This document shows, in pieces, positions 8,113-17,103 of a DNA stretch of 64,000 nt (its first letter is position 1; each line of letters starts with the position of its first letter). The stretch lies in the NCBI GenBank assembly GCA_016711925.1, contig JADJSA010000017.1:310001-374000 (forward strand), in the 5' to 3' direction. The notes under the pieces are model-generated. The model ran no database searches and was not told the DNA's origin. It saw nothing but the letters and a program-made list of their open reading frames with translations. The stretch is from Candidatus Methylophosphatis haderslevensis (GTDB lineage Bacteria; Pseudomonadota; Gammaproteobacteria; Burkholderiales; Rhodocyclaceae). The translations under genes were made by a program, and so were the position numbers.

Positions 8113-8964
8113 ATGCGCCAATGGATGATCCGCATCGCCGCGCTGCTCATGGTTTCGACGTCGGCGTCCGCATACGCGCAGGAATCGAAGATGGAAGTCT
8201 TCGGCAGCGGTGCGCATGCGTTCTCGCTCGCAACCGGCAGCCCGGGCGAACTCGGCCTGCTCAAACTGCTTGCTGAAACCTTCGCTGCCAAGGCAGATGC
8301 GCAGATGGTCTGGCACAAGGCTGGCACCGGCCAATCGATGAAGCTCCTCAAGGAGAAGAAGGTTGATATGGTCATGGTGCACGCGCCGGGGCAGGAGGAA
8401 ACCGCGGTTGCCCAAGGCTGGGCGGCACAGCGCACATTGATCGGCTCGAACGAGTTCTATATCGTCGGCCCGGCCAGTGATCCGGCCAAAATCGTCGAAG
8501 CGAAGAGCGCGGTCGATGCCTTTCGGCGCATCGCCGCCGCGCAGGCGAAGTTTGTCTCGCGGGGCGACAACTCGGGCACGCACCAGAAGGAACTATCGGT
8601 CTGGAAATCGGCCGGCGTCGCGCCCGAAGGCGCCTGGTACATCGTCACCAACGATTTCATGACGGCGAGCCTCAAGCGTGCCAACGCCGACGGTGCCTAC
8701 TTCATGACGGACAGCAGCACCTGGGTCGCCGCCAAAAAGGAATTGCCGCAACTCGCCGTGCTGTACCGTGGCGACAAGGCACTGGTCAATACGTACTCTG
8801 CGATGTTGGCCACCGGCGGTACGCCTGGCGAGGCGACGGCGCGGCGATTCATCGAATTCGTCGCTTCGGAAGAAGGCCAGAACATCATCCGCAACTACGG
8901 CCGTGATCGATACGGCGAGCCGCTCTACAACGACGCCGTCTATGCGCGACAATACGCGCAGTAA
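8113..8964 (+). CDS. second TupA-like substrate-binding protein
   Basis: This is a 283-residue exported paralogue of TupA, with signal peptide MIRIAALLMVSTSASAYAQ. It keeps FVSRGDNSGTHQKELSVWKSAG and the EEGQNIIRNYG tail, but the TTST oxyanion loop is replaced by HAFSLATGSPGE, so its ligand or affinity may differ. It starts seven bases after tupA with a GAGG-type ribosome binding site and has no permease of its own, implying shared use of TupBC. It may bind molybdate, tungstate or another oxyanion; the sequence alone does not decide. Confidence 0.85.
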   Translation: MRQWMIRIAALLMVSTSASAYAQESKMEVFGSGAHAFSLATGSPGELGLLKLLAETFAAKADAQMVWHKAGTGQSMKLLKEKKVDMVMVHAPGQEETAVAQGWAAQRTLIGSNEFYIVGPASDPAKIVEAKSAVDAFRRIAAAQAKFVSRGDNSGTHQKELSVWKSAGVAPEGAWYIVTNDFMTASLKRANADGAYFMTDSSTWVAAKKELPQLAVLYRGDKALVNTYSAMLATGGTPGEATARRFIEFVASEEGQNIIRNYGRDRYGEPLYNDAVYARQYAQ

Positions 8965-8982
8965 CTCCGCGACCGGCGCGCA

Positions 8983-10152
8983 ATGACCGAACTCGCCTCA
9001 CCGGCCGGCATGCGCCGGCGCAAACCCGATGCCATGAAACCCGGCCCGCTGCCGTTTTCGCTACGTGTGAGCTTCAGCCTGTCGCCCGACGACGGACTGC
9101 GCGGCGTCACGCCCGACGACACGCTGTTCATGCTGCTCGAAGGCGTGCGGACATCCGGCTCGCTGTCGCAAGCGGCGCGCACTCTGGGCATGTCCTATCG
9201 CCATGCCTGGGGCATGATGCGGGCGAAAGAACAGAAGCTCGCTGCGGAACTCATCGTCAAGCAGCGCGGGCGCGGCGCCACGCTGACCGCCTTCGGCGCT
9301 CGACTGCTGTGGGCGCAGCAGCGCATCCTGTCGCGCTTTGCACCGGTTGCCGCCAGCCTGGAGGCGGAGTTCCTCGCGGAACTGCAGGAAGACCTGTTCG
9401 CCGAGAAGGAGACGTTGCGCCTGCGCGCCAGCCATGATCTGGCCTTGCCGATCCTGCGCGAGGAAATCGAACGACGCAGCAGCACGACGTTCGTCGATCT
9501 GCGCTTTTCCGGCAGTGAGGAAAACCTCAAGGCGCTGGCCCAGGGCGCCTGCGATATCGCCGGTTTCCACTGCGCGCGCAACCAGCGCAAGGGCTCGGTG
9601 CAGCATCTTGGCTACCGCCGGTGGTTGAAACCCAGGGAAAACCGGCTGATCCGTTTCGCCACCCGGGTGCAGGGCCTGATGCTGCGCGCCTCGCTGGAAG
9701 GGCAAATCACCAGCTTTGCCGAGGTTGCACGCGCCGGGCTGCGCTTCATAAATCGGCAGAAGGGCTCGGGCACCCGGCTGGTGACCGACCAGTTCCTCGC
9801 CGACGAGCACGTCCAGCCGCGCGCATTGATCGGTTACGAAGTCGAGGAGTACACCCATCTCGGTGTCGCAACGCGCATTGCTTCCGGTGCTGCCGACGTC
9901 GGCGTCGGCATCGAAGCGGCCGCCCGGCAACTGGGGCTCGCCTTTGTTCCGCTGGTGCCGGAGGATTATTTTCTTCTGGTCGCGCAGAGCAGCCTCGACG
10001 CGGCGCCGATCCGCACATTGCTCGATGTCTTGCGCGACCCAATCTTTCGCCGCCGCGTCGCCGGGCTGGCCGGCTACGACATGACCGACGCCGGCGAAAT
10101 CCTGCTTCCGGACAACGCGCTGCCGTGGTCGGTACCTGCGTCAAAAGCATGA
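8983..10152 (+). CDS. ModE-like HTH regulator with periplasmic-binding-like domain
   Basis: The 389-residue protein carries an N-terminal winged helix of ModE/LysR type (roughly residues 45-120; SGSLSQAARTLGMSYRHAWGMM) and a C-terminal PBP-like effector domain with GSEENLKALAQGACDIAGFH and GVGIEAAARQLGLAFVPL. This architecture is known from molybdate/tungstate-responsive regulators such as TunR-like proteins and related one-component sensors. It follows the tup genes by 18 bases. The likely role is tungstate- or molybdate-dependent control of the tup genes and perhaps of the formate dehydrogenase genes that converge on it; the targets are inferred. Confidence 0.85.
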   Translation: MTELASPAGMRRRKPDAMKPGPLPFSLRVSFSLSPDDGLRGVTPDDTLFMLLEGVRTSGSLSQAARTLGMSYRHAWGMMRAKEQKLAAELIVKQRGRGATLTAFGARLLWAQQRILSRFAPVAASLEAEFLAELQEDLFAEKETLRLRASHDLALPILREEIERRSSTTFVDLRFSGSEENLKALAQGACDIAGFHCARNQRKGSVQHLGYRRWLKPRENRLIRFATRVQGLMLRASLEGQITSFAEVARAGLRFINRQKGSGTRLVTDQFLADEHVQPRALIGYEVEEYTHLGVATRIASGAADVGVGIEAAARQLGLAFVPLVPEDYFLLVAQSSLDAAPIRTLLDVLRDPIFRRRVAGLAGYDMTDAGEILLPDNALPWSVPASKA

Positions 10153-10210
10153 CCTGCGACAACGTCAAGCCGGCACGGTCTGACTAGAACATCGGCACAG
10201 CGCGGGGACA

Positions 10211-10600
10211 TCAGAACACCAGCGTAGCCCATGCGGGATCGAGACTGCGCGCAATGAATGCAGTCGCACCGCCTCGGCCATGCAACGCCGGCATCAAATC
10301 GGCACCTTCCAGCCCATTTGCAGCGATGGCTGCGCTGCAGGCGAAGAATCGGGCGCCATGCTCGACGGCCTGATGCATGTGCTCGTAGACGGTCGTCGCT
10401 TCGCGCTCGCTCGCGCGCAAACCCTGCGCACAACCCGGCACCAGCAGCAACACCGAACGCGCCGCGAAATGCACCTCGACCTCGACATCCAGCGCGGCAG
10501 CGGCGGCCGCATGAAAGAACGGCGTGGCGCACAACTGCGGCTGCGCCGGATCGGTCGCCCAAAGCAGTATCGCGAGCTTCTTCCGGTGCGCATCAGACAT
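10211..10600 (-). CDS. DsrE-like small protein
   Basis: The 129-residue protein resembles the DsrE/DsrF fold of sulfur-carrier and peroxiredoxin-like proteins, judged from length, alternating hydrophobic strands (KLAILLWATD, SVLLLVPG, HGARFFACSAAI) and a C-terminal FIARSLDPAWATLVF. Cysteines at about 24, 57 and 88 are candidate sulfur carriers, Cys88 being in the usual position. It overlaps the GcvH-like gene by eight bases and is the last gene of the formate dehydrogenase/Sec run. The assignment is by pattern and could be wrong at family level; an obvious hypothesis is sulfur transfer. Confidence 0.6.
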   Translation of the reverse strand: MSDAHRKKLAILLWATDPAQPQLCATPFFHAAAAAALDVEVEVHFAARSVLLLVPGCAQGLRASEREATTVYEHMHQAVEHGARFFACSAAIAANGLEGADLMPALHGRGGATAFIARSLDPAWATLVF

Positions 10601-11033
10601 CGTAACCGTCCTCGCGGTAGCCTTGCCACACACGCTCCATCGCCTCGGCCACGGCAGTACCGTGCGCAAGCATTGCAGAGTCCGCCGCCCAGTTCGCAGG
10701 GCGGATGCGCGCCAGCCAGCCGGCACCGTACGGATCGCGATTGAGCAGCGCCGGCGTGCGTCCCACCGCGTCGTTGACTTCGACCAGCACACCGCTGAGC
10801 GGCGCCTTGGCGGAAATGATGGTTTTGAAAAGCTCGATCGCGCCGACCGCGCGGCCCTGTTCGACGTTCTCGCCGACCGGCTTGGGCAGGAAGGCAACGA
10901 TCTCGCCCGCCAGCGCCACGCCAAGCGCGGTCGCACCGACACGCACCAGACCGTCATCCTCGAACCGCGCCCACATGTCATAGGCGACCAGGTAGTGGAG
11001 GTCGTCGGGAAACTCGTAGCCGCGCACCTGCAT
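10593..11033 (-). CDS. GcvH-like lipoate-carrier protein
   Basis: The 146-residue protein matches glycine cleavage H protein across its length: DDLHYLVAYDMWARFEDDG at the start, LAGEIVAFLPKPVGENVEQG, then KTIISAKAPLSGVLVEVND and NRDPYGAGWLARI. Lys70 lies 11 residues before the conserved Gly of PLSG, matching the lipoylated lysine of GcvH. No gcvT or gcvP is nearby. Standalone GcvH-like proteins (LbpA type) act as lipoate carriers in the sulfur-oxidising sHdr pathway, often near DsrE-type proteins. Here it sits between tRNA-Sec and a DsrE-like gene, so a role in sulfur or one-carbon transfer linked to formate dehydrogenase is possible but inferred. ATG 11033 is used because upstream codons overlap the tRNA. 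Confidence 0.85.
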   Translation of the reverse strand: MQVRGYEFPDDLHYLVAYDMWARFEDDGLVRVGATALGVALAGEIVAFLPKPVGENVEQGRAVGAIELFKTIISAKAPLSGVLVEVNDAVGRTPALLNRDPYGAGWLARIRPANWAADSAMLAHGTAVAEAMERVWQGYREDGYDV

Positions 11034-11048
11034 GGCTACGGCGGAAAC

Positions 11049-11144
11049 TGGCGGAAGAGAATGGGAGTCGAACCCACCCGGCGGCGCATGGCGCCACCCA
11101 CCGGGTTTGAAGCCCGGCCGCCCCACCAGGGACGCTTCCCTTCC
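11049..11144 (-). tRNA. selC: tRNA-Sec (anticodon UCA)
   Basis: This is a 96-nt tRNA on the minus strand. The 8-bp acceptor GGAAGGGA pairs with TCTCTTCC (one G-T), and GCCA follows. The anticodon loop is CTTCAAA, giving UCA, and there is a long variable arm, as in bacterial selenocysteine tRNA. The 5' end lies one base after the selB stop codon, so tRNA and selB are probably co-transcribed. It decodes the UGA at 19582-19584. Confidence 0.97.
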
Positions 11145-11145
11145 T

Positions 11146-13098
11146 TCATGAAATCGGCCTCTGCGATGTCGGCGGCTGATTGGCCATCAGCCCCTGCAAA
11201 GGGTGGTTCGATCGCAGCACATGCTTGTCGTCGCCGCGCGCATGAATGCGCCGCGTCAGCCCGATGCGATCGAAAAACTCGAGAATCTGGATCGCTCGCT
11301 TGCGTCCCAGGCCGGTGCGGTCGCGAAACGCCGCGGCACGAAGTTCGCCGCACTCGGCCTGCACCGCCTGCGCAATCGCGGCCAGGCGCGCGATGGCGTC
11401 GGCATCGTAGAACAGGTCGCGCACCACTTGATAGACGATGCCGCTTTTCGCCAGCCGGTTGAGCTGCACCCGCGTGACGGTTTCGAGCTGCCCGGTAGCT
11501 GCGGCGACGTCGCGCACCCACGGCGGATCGAACGCCCGTGCCATCAGCAGCGGCCGGATGCGCTCTGCGAATACACGTTCCTGCTCCGACAGGCGCACCG
11601 CATGCTCGGGCAGCATCAGCCACGCGCCCTGGCGCGCCAGCCGGCCTGCCTCGACCAGTGTTTCTGCCGCAGCTTGAACCACCGCCGGCTCGACGCGCGC
11701 AAACGCCATGCGGGACAGCCGCGCCAAATCGACACCCGGTTCGTCGGGGAAGCGCTGATGAAATCCGCGCACCGCTTCAACCACCGCATCGGCAAAGGCT
11801 TGCCAGTGTGACGGCGTGAAGGCGATGTCGATGTCGCCGCGGCGCACGCGCTGATGCGCCACACCGCGCAGCAGCGCGTCGGCATCGCTGCGCCCCCAGC
11901 TAACGGGCAGGGCATCGAGCCGAACGCCCGCCGGCGCCGCCTGCAGCAAGGCAGCGAGCCGTTGCGCAGGATCGGCAAGGGCCAGCGCCTGCAACTGAAC
12001 GAGACGTTCGGGGACACGCCGATAGCGCACCGGGGCGAGCGGATCGAGAACCTGCCCGCCGCCGATGGTCTGCGAGGCCGAGGCGTCGCGCAGCACGATA
12101 CGGTCGCCGGTCCACAGTCCAAGCGGTTGCTGCAACACGATCTGCGCCAGCGCGCCAGAGCCGGGTGGCACGGCCTCGGCATCGAGCAGCGCGACGCGGC
12201 CTACTGCGTGCGCCGCGCCGGCATGAACATGCACCGCAGCTCCGGAACGCAACGGCTTGGCCAGGTGCGGCAACATGTCGATGCGCACGTCGACGCGCGA
12301 GCTGCCCGATGCCGCACGCGGGTCGACCACCCACTGTCCGCGCGCGATATCGGCGACCTCGATGCCGGCCAGTCCCAGGGCGCAGCGATCGCCGGGGCGG
12401 CCGCAATCGGCAGCCCGATTCTGTGCCCGCAAGCTGCGCACGCGCACGCGCCGCTGACCCGGCACAACCTGCAACTCGTCACCGATGCGCACTTCACCGG
12501 CGAACACGGTGCCGGTGACCACGGTGCCCGCGCCGTCGAGCGTGAACACGCGATCGATCGCCAGACGAAACGCACCCGGCGCGGCATTGCGCCGGATCCC
12601 GGCTTGGGCGGCGAGCAGATGCGCGCGCAGCGCATCGATACCGGTGCCATCGATGCTGCTCACGTCGAATATCGGGGCTTCGGCAAGTCTGGTGCCGGCG
12701 AGCAGCACCCGCACTTCGCCCTCGACCTCGCGCAGCCTATCGGCCGGCACGCGGTCGACCTTGGTGATCGCACACGCGGCCTGCGGCACGCCGAGCAGAT
12801 GCAGGATCGCCAGGTGTTCTCGCGTCTGCGGCATCACACCGTCATCGGCCGCAACGACCAGCAGGCCGAAATCGATACCGGTTGCACCCGCCAGCATGGT
12901 GTGCACCAGGCGCTCGTGGCCCGGCACGTCGATGAAGCCCATCGCCGGCGCAGCCTCGACCGGCAGATAGGCATAGCCGAGTTCGATCGAGATGCCGCGC
13001 TTCTTCTCTTCCGGCAGGCGATCGGTATCGACGCCGGTCAGCGCGCGCACCAGCGCGGTCTTGCCGTGATCGATATGGCCCGCGGTACCGACGATCAC
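11146..13098 (-). CDS. selB: selenocysteine-specific elongation factor SelB
   Basis: The 650-residue GTPase delivers Sec-tRNA to UGA codons followed by a SECIS hairpin. The N-terminal G domain shows P-loop GTAGHIDHGKTAL, switch II DVPGHERLVHTM and TKVD in place of the usual NKxD. EF-Tu-like domains follow, and a C-terminal winged-helix RNA-binding part (FRDRTGLGRKRAIQILEFFDRIGLTRR) binds SECIS. The GTG start overlaps the selA stop (GTGA). Full family length, with no sign of damage. Confidence 0.97.
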   Translation of the reverse strand: MIVGTAGHIDHGKTALVRALTGVDTDRLPEEKKRGISIELGYAYLPVEAAPAMGFIDVPGHERLVHTMLAGATGIDFGLLVVAADDGVMPQTREHLAILHLLGVPQAACAITKVDRVPADRLREVEGEVRVLLAGTRLAEAPIFDVSSIDGTGIDALRAHLLAAQAGIRRNAAPGAFRLAIDRVFTLDGAGTVVTGTVFAGEVRIGDELQVVPGQRRVRVRSLRAQNRAADCGRPGDRCALGLAGIEVADIARGQWVVDPRAASGSSRVDVRIDMLPHLAKPLRSGAAVHVHAGAAHAVGRVALLDAEAVPPGSGALAQIVLQQPLGLWTGDRIVLRDASASQTIGGGQVLDPLAPVRYRRVPERLVQLQALALADPAQRLAALLQAAPAGVRLDALPVSWGRSDADALLRGVAHQRVRRGDIDIAFTPSHWQAFADAVVEAVRGFHQRFPDEPGVDLARLSRMAFARVEPAVVQAAAETLVEAGRLARQGAWLMLPEHAVRLSEQERVFAERIRPLLMARAFDPPWVRDVAAATGQLETVTRVQLNRLAKSGIVYQVVRDLFYDADAIARLAAIAQAVQAECGELRAAAFRDRTGLGRKRAIQILEFFDRIGLTRRIHARGDDKHVLRSNHPLQGLMANQPPTSQRPIS

Positions 13099-14534
13099 GC
13101 GATCTCTCCGATCCGCAGTTCGCCCAGTTGCGAAATGAATTCGGCTTCGTCCTCGAGGCAGCGCAGATCGAGCAGCAGCGCGCCGTCGGCGATGCGCCCG
13201 ACTACCGGCACCGGCAGTTTGCGCAAGGCCTCGGCGAGTGCGTTGAGCGCTGACCCGGCGCGCTTCTCGCCGGCTGCGCGGATCGCGAAGCCCGCACTGG
13301 GCAGCCTGTCGACCGGCAGCGAGCCGCTGCCGATCTGGCTTTTGAGCGACACGATTTCTATGACATAACGGGTGCCGAGCGCGCTGCGCATTGTCGCTTC
13401 GAGGCGCTGCGCCATTGCCAGCATCTCGCCGGGATCGCGCGCAAGCAGGCGCAGGGTCGGCAGGCGCTGCGTGAGCTGTTCGGGATGGCGGTAAATCGCC
13501 AGCGTCGCTTCGAGTGCGGCGAGCACGAGCTTGGAAACGCGCAGCGCGCGCTTGAGCGGATGCTTCTTGATCTTCTGGACAAGCTCTCGCTTGCCGACGA
13601 TCAGGCCGGCCTGCGGGCCGCCCAGCAGCTTGTCGCCCGAGAACGTGACGACATCGATGCCTTTGCGCAGCATGTCCTGCGGCAGCGGCTCGCGCGGCAA
13701 TCCCCAGGTGGACAGATCGATCAGGCTGCCGCTGCCCAGATCGCTGGCCGCCGGCACGCCGGCAGCGCGGGCAATCTTCGCCATCTCCGATTCGGATACC
13801 GCAGCGGTGAATCCCTCGATCGCGTAGTTGCTGGTGTGCACCTTCATCAACAGCGCGGTATCGGCGTTGATCGCCTGCTGGTAATCGCGCGGATGGGTGC
13901 GATTGGTGGTGCCGACCTCGACCATGCGCGCGCCGGCCGAGGCCATCACGTCGGGCATGCGGAAGGCGCCGCCGATTTCCACCAGTTCGCCGCGCGAGAC
14001 GATGACCTCGCGTCCGGCCGCCAGCGCGGCGATGGTCAGCAATACCGCGGCGGCGTTGTTGTTCACCACGGTGGCGGCTTCGGCACCGGTGAGCTCGCAC
14101 AGCAGATTCTCGACCAGCGTATCGCGGTCGCCGCGTTCGCCGGAATCGACGTCGTATTCGAGATTGTTCGGCGCCGCCATGGTGCGCCCGATATGCGCGA
14201 TGGCTTCGGGTGCCAACAGCGCGCGGCCCATGTTGGTGTGGAGCACGGTGCCGGTGAGGTTGATCAGGCGGCGCAGCCGTGGCGCGAGACGCTGCGCGAT
14301 ATGCTCCTGCACCGAGGCGACGAGCCCCTCGTCGGACACATCGACGTCTCCGCCCGCAGCAGCGGCTTCGCGCCGCAGCGCGAACACCGCGCGAGCGGCC
14401 TCGACAACGAACCGATGCCCGTGCTGCGCGATCAGCGCGGCGAGTTGCGTGTGTTTGAGGAAACGGTCAACCGAAGGCAGGCGGGTTGCTTTGGCCTGCG
14501 AGCGGTGGACCACCGACTCGACTGGCTGCGTCAT
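13095..14534 (-). CDS. selA: L-seryl-tRNA(Sec) selenium transferase
   Basis: The 479-residue PLP enzyme converts seryl-tRNA(Sec) to selenocysteinyl-tRNA(Sec) using selenophosphate. INLTGTVLHTNMGRALL and VNNNAAAVLL are family blocks, and FSGDKLLGGPQAGLIVG contains the PLP-binding lysine. It is four bases downstream of fdhE and overlaps selB. The selenophosphate synthase gene selD is not in the window, so it must lie elsewhere on the genome. Confidence 0.97.
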   Translation of the reverse strand: MTQPVESVVHRSQAKATRLPSVDRFLKHTQLAALIAQHGHRFVVEAARAVFALRREAAAAGGDVDVSDEGLVASVQEHIAQRLAPRLRRLINLTGTVLHTNMGRALLAPEAIAHIGRTMAAPNNLEYDVDSGERGDRDTLVENLLCELTGAEAATVVNNNAAAVLLTIAALAAGREVIVSRGELVEIGGAFRMPDVMASAGARMVEVGTTNRTHPRDYQQAINADTALLMKVHTSNYAIEGFTAAVSESEMAKIARAAGVPAASDLGSGSLIDLSTWGLPREPLPQDMLRKGIDVVTFSGDKLLGGPQAGLIVGKRELVQKIKKHPLKRALRVSKLVLAALEATLAIYRHPEQLTQRLPTLRLLARDPGEMLAMAQRLEATMRSALGTRYVIEIVSLKSQIGSGSLPVDRLPSAGFAIRAAGEKRAGSALNALAEALRKLPVPVVGRIADGALLLDLRCLEDEAEFISQLGELRIGEIA

Positions 14535-14537
14535 GGC

Positions 14538-15524
14538 CTACCCTGGTGGTGGCGAGGAACCGACGAGTTCGGGCGGCGGACTGTCCTCGCCTTCCTCGGC
14601 CTCGCCATGAACAAGCATGAAATTCATGCCGGCCAGCCGCTTGCCATGCTGTTCGGCGACCAGCAGATCGAGCGCGAGAGTAGCCATGTCGTCGGCCACC
14701 GGATCGACGTGCGGATCCTTGTCCTGATAGAGAATCTTGCGATAGGTGCCGCATTCGTCGCAGCACTCGGCCTTGACTGCGGCTGAGCCACCTTCGATGC
14801 CGTAACAGTGAATGCCCCGGGTCGATTCGCAATTGCTGCACTTAATGCGCACGTAGTGCCACTCGGTGGCGCAAAGCGAGCAGTGCAGGTACCGATAGCC
14901 GGAGAACTCGCCGCCGATGCGCGCGATGCTGGAAGTCGGACGCGAGCCGCAGCATGGACAGATCGTCGGCACATCGAGCGGCGGAAAGTTTTCCGCGCCG
15001 AGCGTGGCCACCAGATGCGCCCAATAGATCTGCAAGGCGGCGCCGATCAGCGGAGCGTGGGCGCGGTCCAGGCCGAGGGTTACGCCGGCGAGCAGCTTCG
15101 AGGCTTGCGCTTCGTAGTATTCATTGCGCATGCCTTCCAGCTTGACCAGCGTGTCGCGCAGGCCGCCCTCGGTTTCGTCGGCCAGTTGGCGCAACATGCG
15201 GCGAAGCATGTCGCACCACACCGGGTCACGCCGGTGGCTGACCGCCGACAGCGGCGGCATGCGATGTTCGTGCGCCCGCGCGAGGTCGGCCGCGCCTGGT
15301 GGCATGATCGGCGGCAAGGCGCCGATCAGCGCCTGCTGCGCATCGGCAATGCGTGCAACGAACAGCAGATAGTCGCCGAGCGGATGGCCGCCCGCCAGTT
15401 GCCTGAGCCGCCGCGCACGGTCGCCGAACAGACTCCGGATTTCGGGAAGGCGCAGGAAGGGGATTTCGCCGGCACGGCCGGCAGCGATCTGTTCCGCGGG
15501 AAGAATGCTATGGACTTGCGTCAT
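14538..15524 (-). CDS. fdhE: formate dehydrogenase accessory protein FdhE
   Basis: The 328-residue cytoplasmic protein is needed for assembly of membrane-bound formate dehydrogenase. Its C-terminal half holds rubredoxin-like CxxC pairs (CPCCG, CSLC, CSNC, CDEC) that bind iron in the E. coli homologue. The N-terminal part includes the FLRLPEIRSLFGDRARRLR segment typical of the family. It lies between fdnI and selA on the same strand. Confidence 0.95.
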   Translation of the reverse strand: MTQVHSILPAEQIAAGRAGEIPFLRLPEIRSLFGDRARRLRQLAGGHPLGDYLLFVARIADAQQALIGALPPIMPPGAADLARAHEHRMPPLSAVSHRRDPVWCDMLRRMLRQLADETEGGLRDTLVKLEGMRNEYYEAQASKLLAGVTLGLDRAHAPLIGAALQIYWAHLVATLGAENFPPLDVPTICPCCGSRPTSSIARIGGEFSGYRYLHCSLCATEWHYVRIKCSNCESTRGIHCYGIEGGSAAVKAECCDECGTYRKILYQDKDPHVDPVADDMATLALDLLVAEQHGKRLAGMNFMLVHGEAEEGEDSPPPELVGSSPPPG

Positions 15525-15585
15525 CTGCGGGCCGGAATCGGGGATGCCGCCGGGCTGCCCCGGCGGCGGATCGCTGTCGATCGGA

Positions 15586-16206
15586 TCATGAATTGCGCGT
15601 CATTTCGCGATACCACGCTGGATGGTGCTTGCGCGCCCAGGCCGCGGATACCGTGCCGCGCGACATCGCCCGGATCGAGCCCTTGATCCAGATCGCGGCA
15701 TAGATATGGACAATGGTGCCAAGGATCAGCACTGCCGCCGACAGCGCGTGCAGCGGCGCCGCGATGCGCCGCAGCCCGATCGGGAACGAGTCGGCGAACC
15801 ACGGCTGCCAAAACATCACCCCGGTGACCAGTAGCAGGAAGGTGCAGACAACGGTGACCCAGAACAGCACCTTCTGGCCGCCGTTGTAGCGCCCGACATC
15901 CTGCAGGCCTTCCTCGTGCCCGGTGAGGTTCTCCGACACTGCGGCCAGCCATTTCTTGTCGGCGTCGGTGATCTTGTTGTGGTGCCACAGCTTGGTCATC
16001 AACCCGAAGAACGACATGAACATCAGCACGCCGAGGAACGGATGCAGAATGCGGGTCCATGCGCCCCCGCCGAACAGGTTGGTGAGCCAGTACATCGACG
16101 GGTGGAAGAACGCCAGCCCGGACAGGCCGGCCAGGAAGAACAGGATCGCGATGACCCAGTGGTTCATGCGCTCCCGCTCGGTATAGCGCTGGATCGACGT
16201 GCTCAT
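15586..16206 (-). CDS. fdnI: formate dehydrogenase gamma subunit (cytochrome b556)
   Basis: The 206-residue integral membrane subunit has four hydrophobic helices: VIAILFFLAGLSGLAFF, FLGVLMFMSFFGLMT, VLFWVTVVCTFLLLVTG and ALSAAVLILGTIVHIYA. Histidines in RMNHW, at LHPFLG and in IVHIYA are in the positions expected for the two b hemes. It anchors the alpha-beta dimer to the inner membrane and passes electrons to quinone. The start overlaps the beta-subunit stop by four bases. Confidence 0.95.
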   Translation of the reverse strand: MSTSIQRYTERERMNHWVIAILFFLAGLSGLAFFHPSMYWLTNLFGGGAWTRILHPFLGVLMFMSFFGLMTKLWHHNKITDADKKWLAAVSENLTGHEEGLQDVGRYNGGQKVLFWVTVVCTFLLLVTGVMFWQPWFADSFPIGLRRIAAPLHALSAAVLILGTIVHIYAAIWIKGSIRAMSRGTVSAAWARKHHPAWYREMTRNS

Positions 16207-17093
16207 GACGCCTCCTTTTCTTTCTCTTCGGCATCCGCATCGTTCGGACCGACCTTGAGGTAGTGCAGCAAGCCGCCCAGCATCGCCGCGCCCATGCCCA
16301 GCAGGGCGAGCGGCTTGAGGCCGCCCTTCCACAGCTCAACGCTGAAGGCGACCGACGGATCGGCCGGCAGGCCGGCATAGAGCATCGGCTGGTCGGCATG
16401 CTTCAACACATACATCACGTGCGTGCCGCCGACGCCCTTCGGATCGTACAGCCCGGCCGTCTTGTAGCCGCGCTCCACCAGGTCGACCACGCGCTCTTCG
16501 GCCAGATCGGTCATGTCTTCCTTCGAACCGAAGGAAATCGCGCCGGTCGGACAGGTCTTCACGCAGGCCGGCTCGAGGCCGACCGAAACGCGGTCCGAGC
16601 ACAGCGAGCACTTGTACGCCTTGCTGTCCTTCTGCGAGATGCGCGGTACGTTGAACGGGCAGCCGGTGATGCAGTTGCCGCAGCCGATGCAGCTTTCCTG
16701 GTTGAAATCGACGATGCCGTTGGCGTACTGGACGATCGCCCCCGGTGCCGGACAGGCTTTCAGACAGCCCGGGTCGGCGCAGTGCATGCAGCCGTCCTTG
16801 CGGATCAGCCATTCGAGGCGCGCTTCCTCGCCCTCCTTCATCTCGACTTCGGAGAAGCGCATCACCGTCCACGAGTTTTCCGTCAGGTCGCGCGGGTTGT
16901 CGTAAGTGCCGTGGTTGAAGCCGATTTCCTCCTTGAGGTCGTTCCATTCGCTGCAGGCCACCTGGCAGGCCTTGCAGCCGATGCACTTGGAAACATCGAT
17001 GAGCTTGGCGACTTCCGTCACGTTGCTCTTGGCCTGGGGGCTCGGCGTGGTGGTGGCCGAGCGCTGCTTGAGATCGAGCGTTTGCAGTCCCAT
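16203..17093 (-). CDS. fdnH: formate dehydrogenase beta (iron-sulfur) subunit
   Basis: The 296-residue ferredoxin-like subunit has four cysteine clusters for [4Fe-4S] centres, beginning CIGCKACQVAC, CMHCADPGCLKAC, CIGCGNCITGCPF and CSLCSDR...CVKTCP. A C-terminal membrane helix (LKPLALLGMGAAMLGGLLHYL) matches the anchor of FdnH/FdoH. It relays electrons from the catalytic subunit to the cytochrome b subunit. It begins 10 bases after fdnG. Confidence 0.96.
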   Translation of the reverse strand: MGLQTLDLKQRSATTTPSPQAKSNVTEVAKLIDVSKCIGCKACQVACSEWNDLKEEIGFNHGTYDNPRDLTENSWTVMRFSEVEMKEGEEARLEWLIRKDGCMHCADPGCLKACPAPGAIVQYANGIVDFNQESCIGCGNCITGCPFNVPRISQKDSKAYKCSLCSDRVSVGLEPACVKTCPTGAISFGSKEDMTDLAEERVVDLVERGYKTAGLYDPKGVGGTHVMYVLKHADQPMLYAGLPADPSVAFSVELWKGGLKPLALLGMGAAMLGGLLHYLKVGPNDADAEEKEKEAS

Positions 17094-17103
17094 GTCGGTC
17101 TCC

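Noticed and set aside
10593..11033. True glycine cleavage H protein
   Set aside because: No gcvT or gcvP is present, and the operon context is Sec/formate dehydrogenase and DsrE-like; a carrier role elsewhere is more likely, though not proven.
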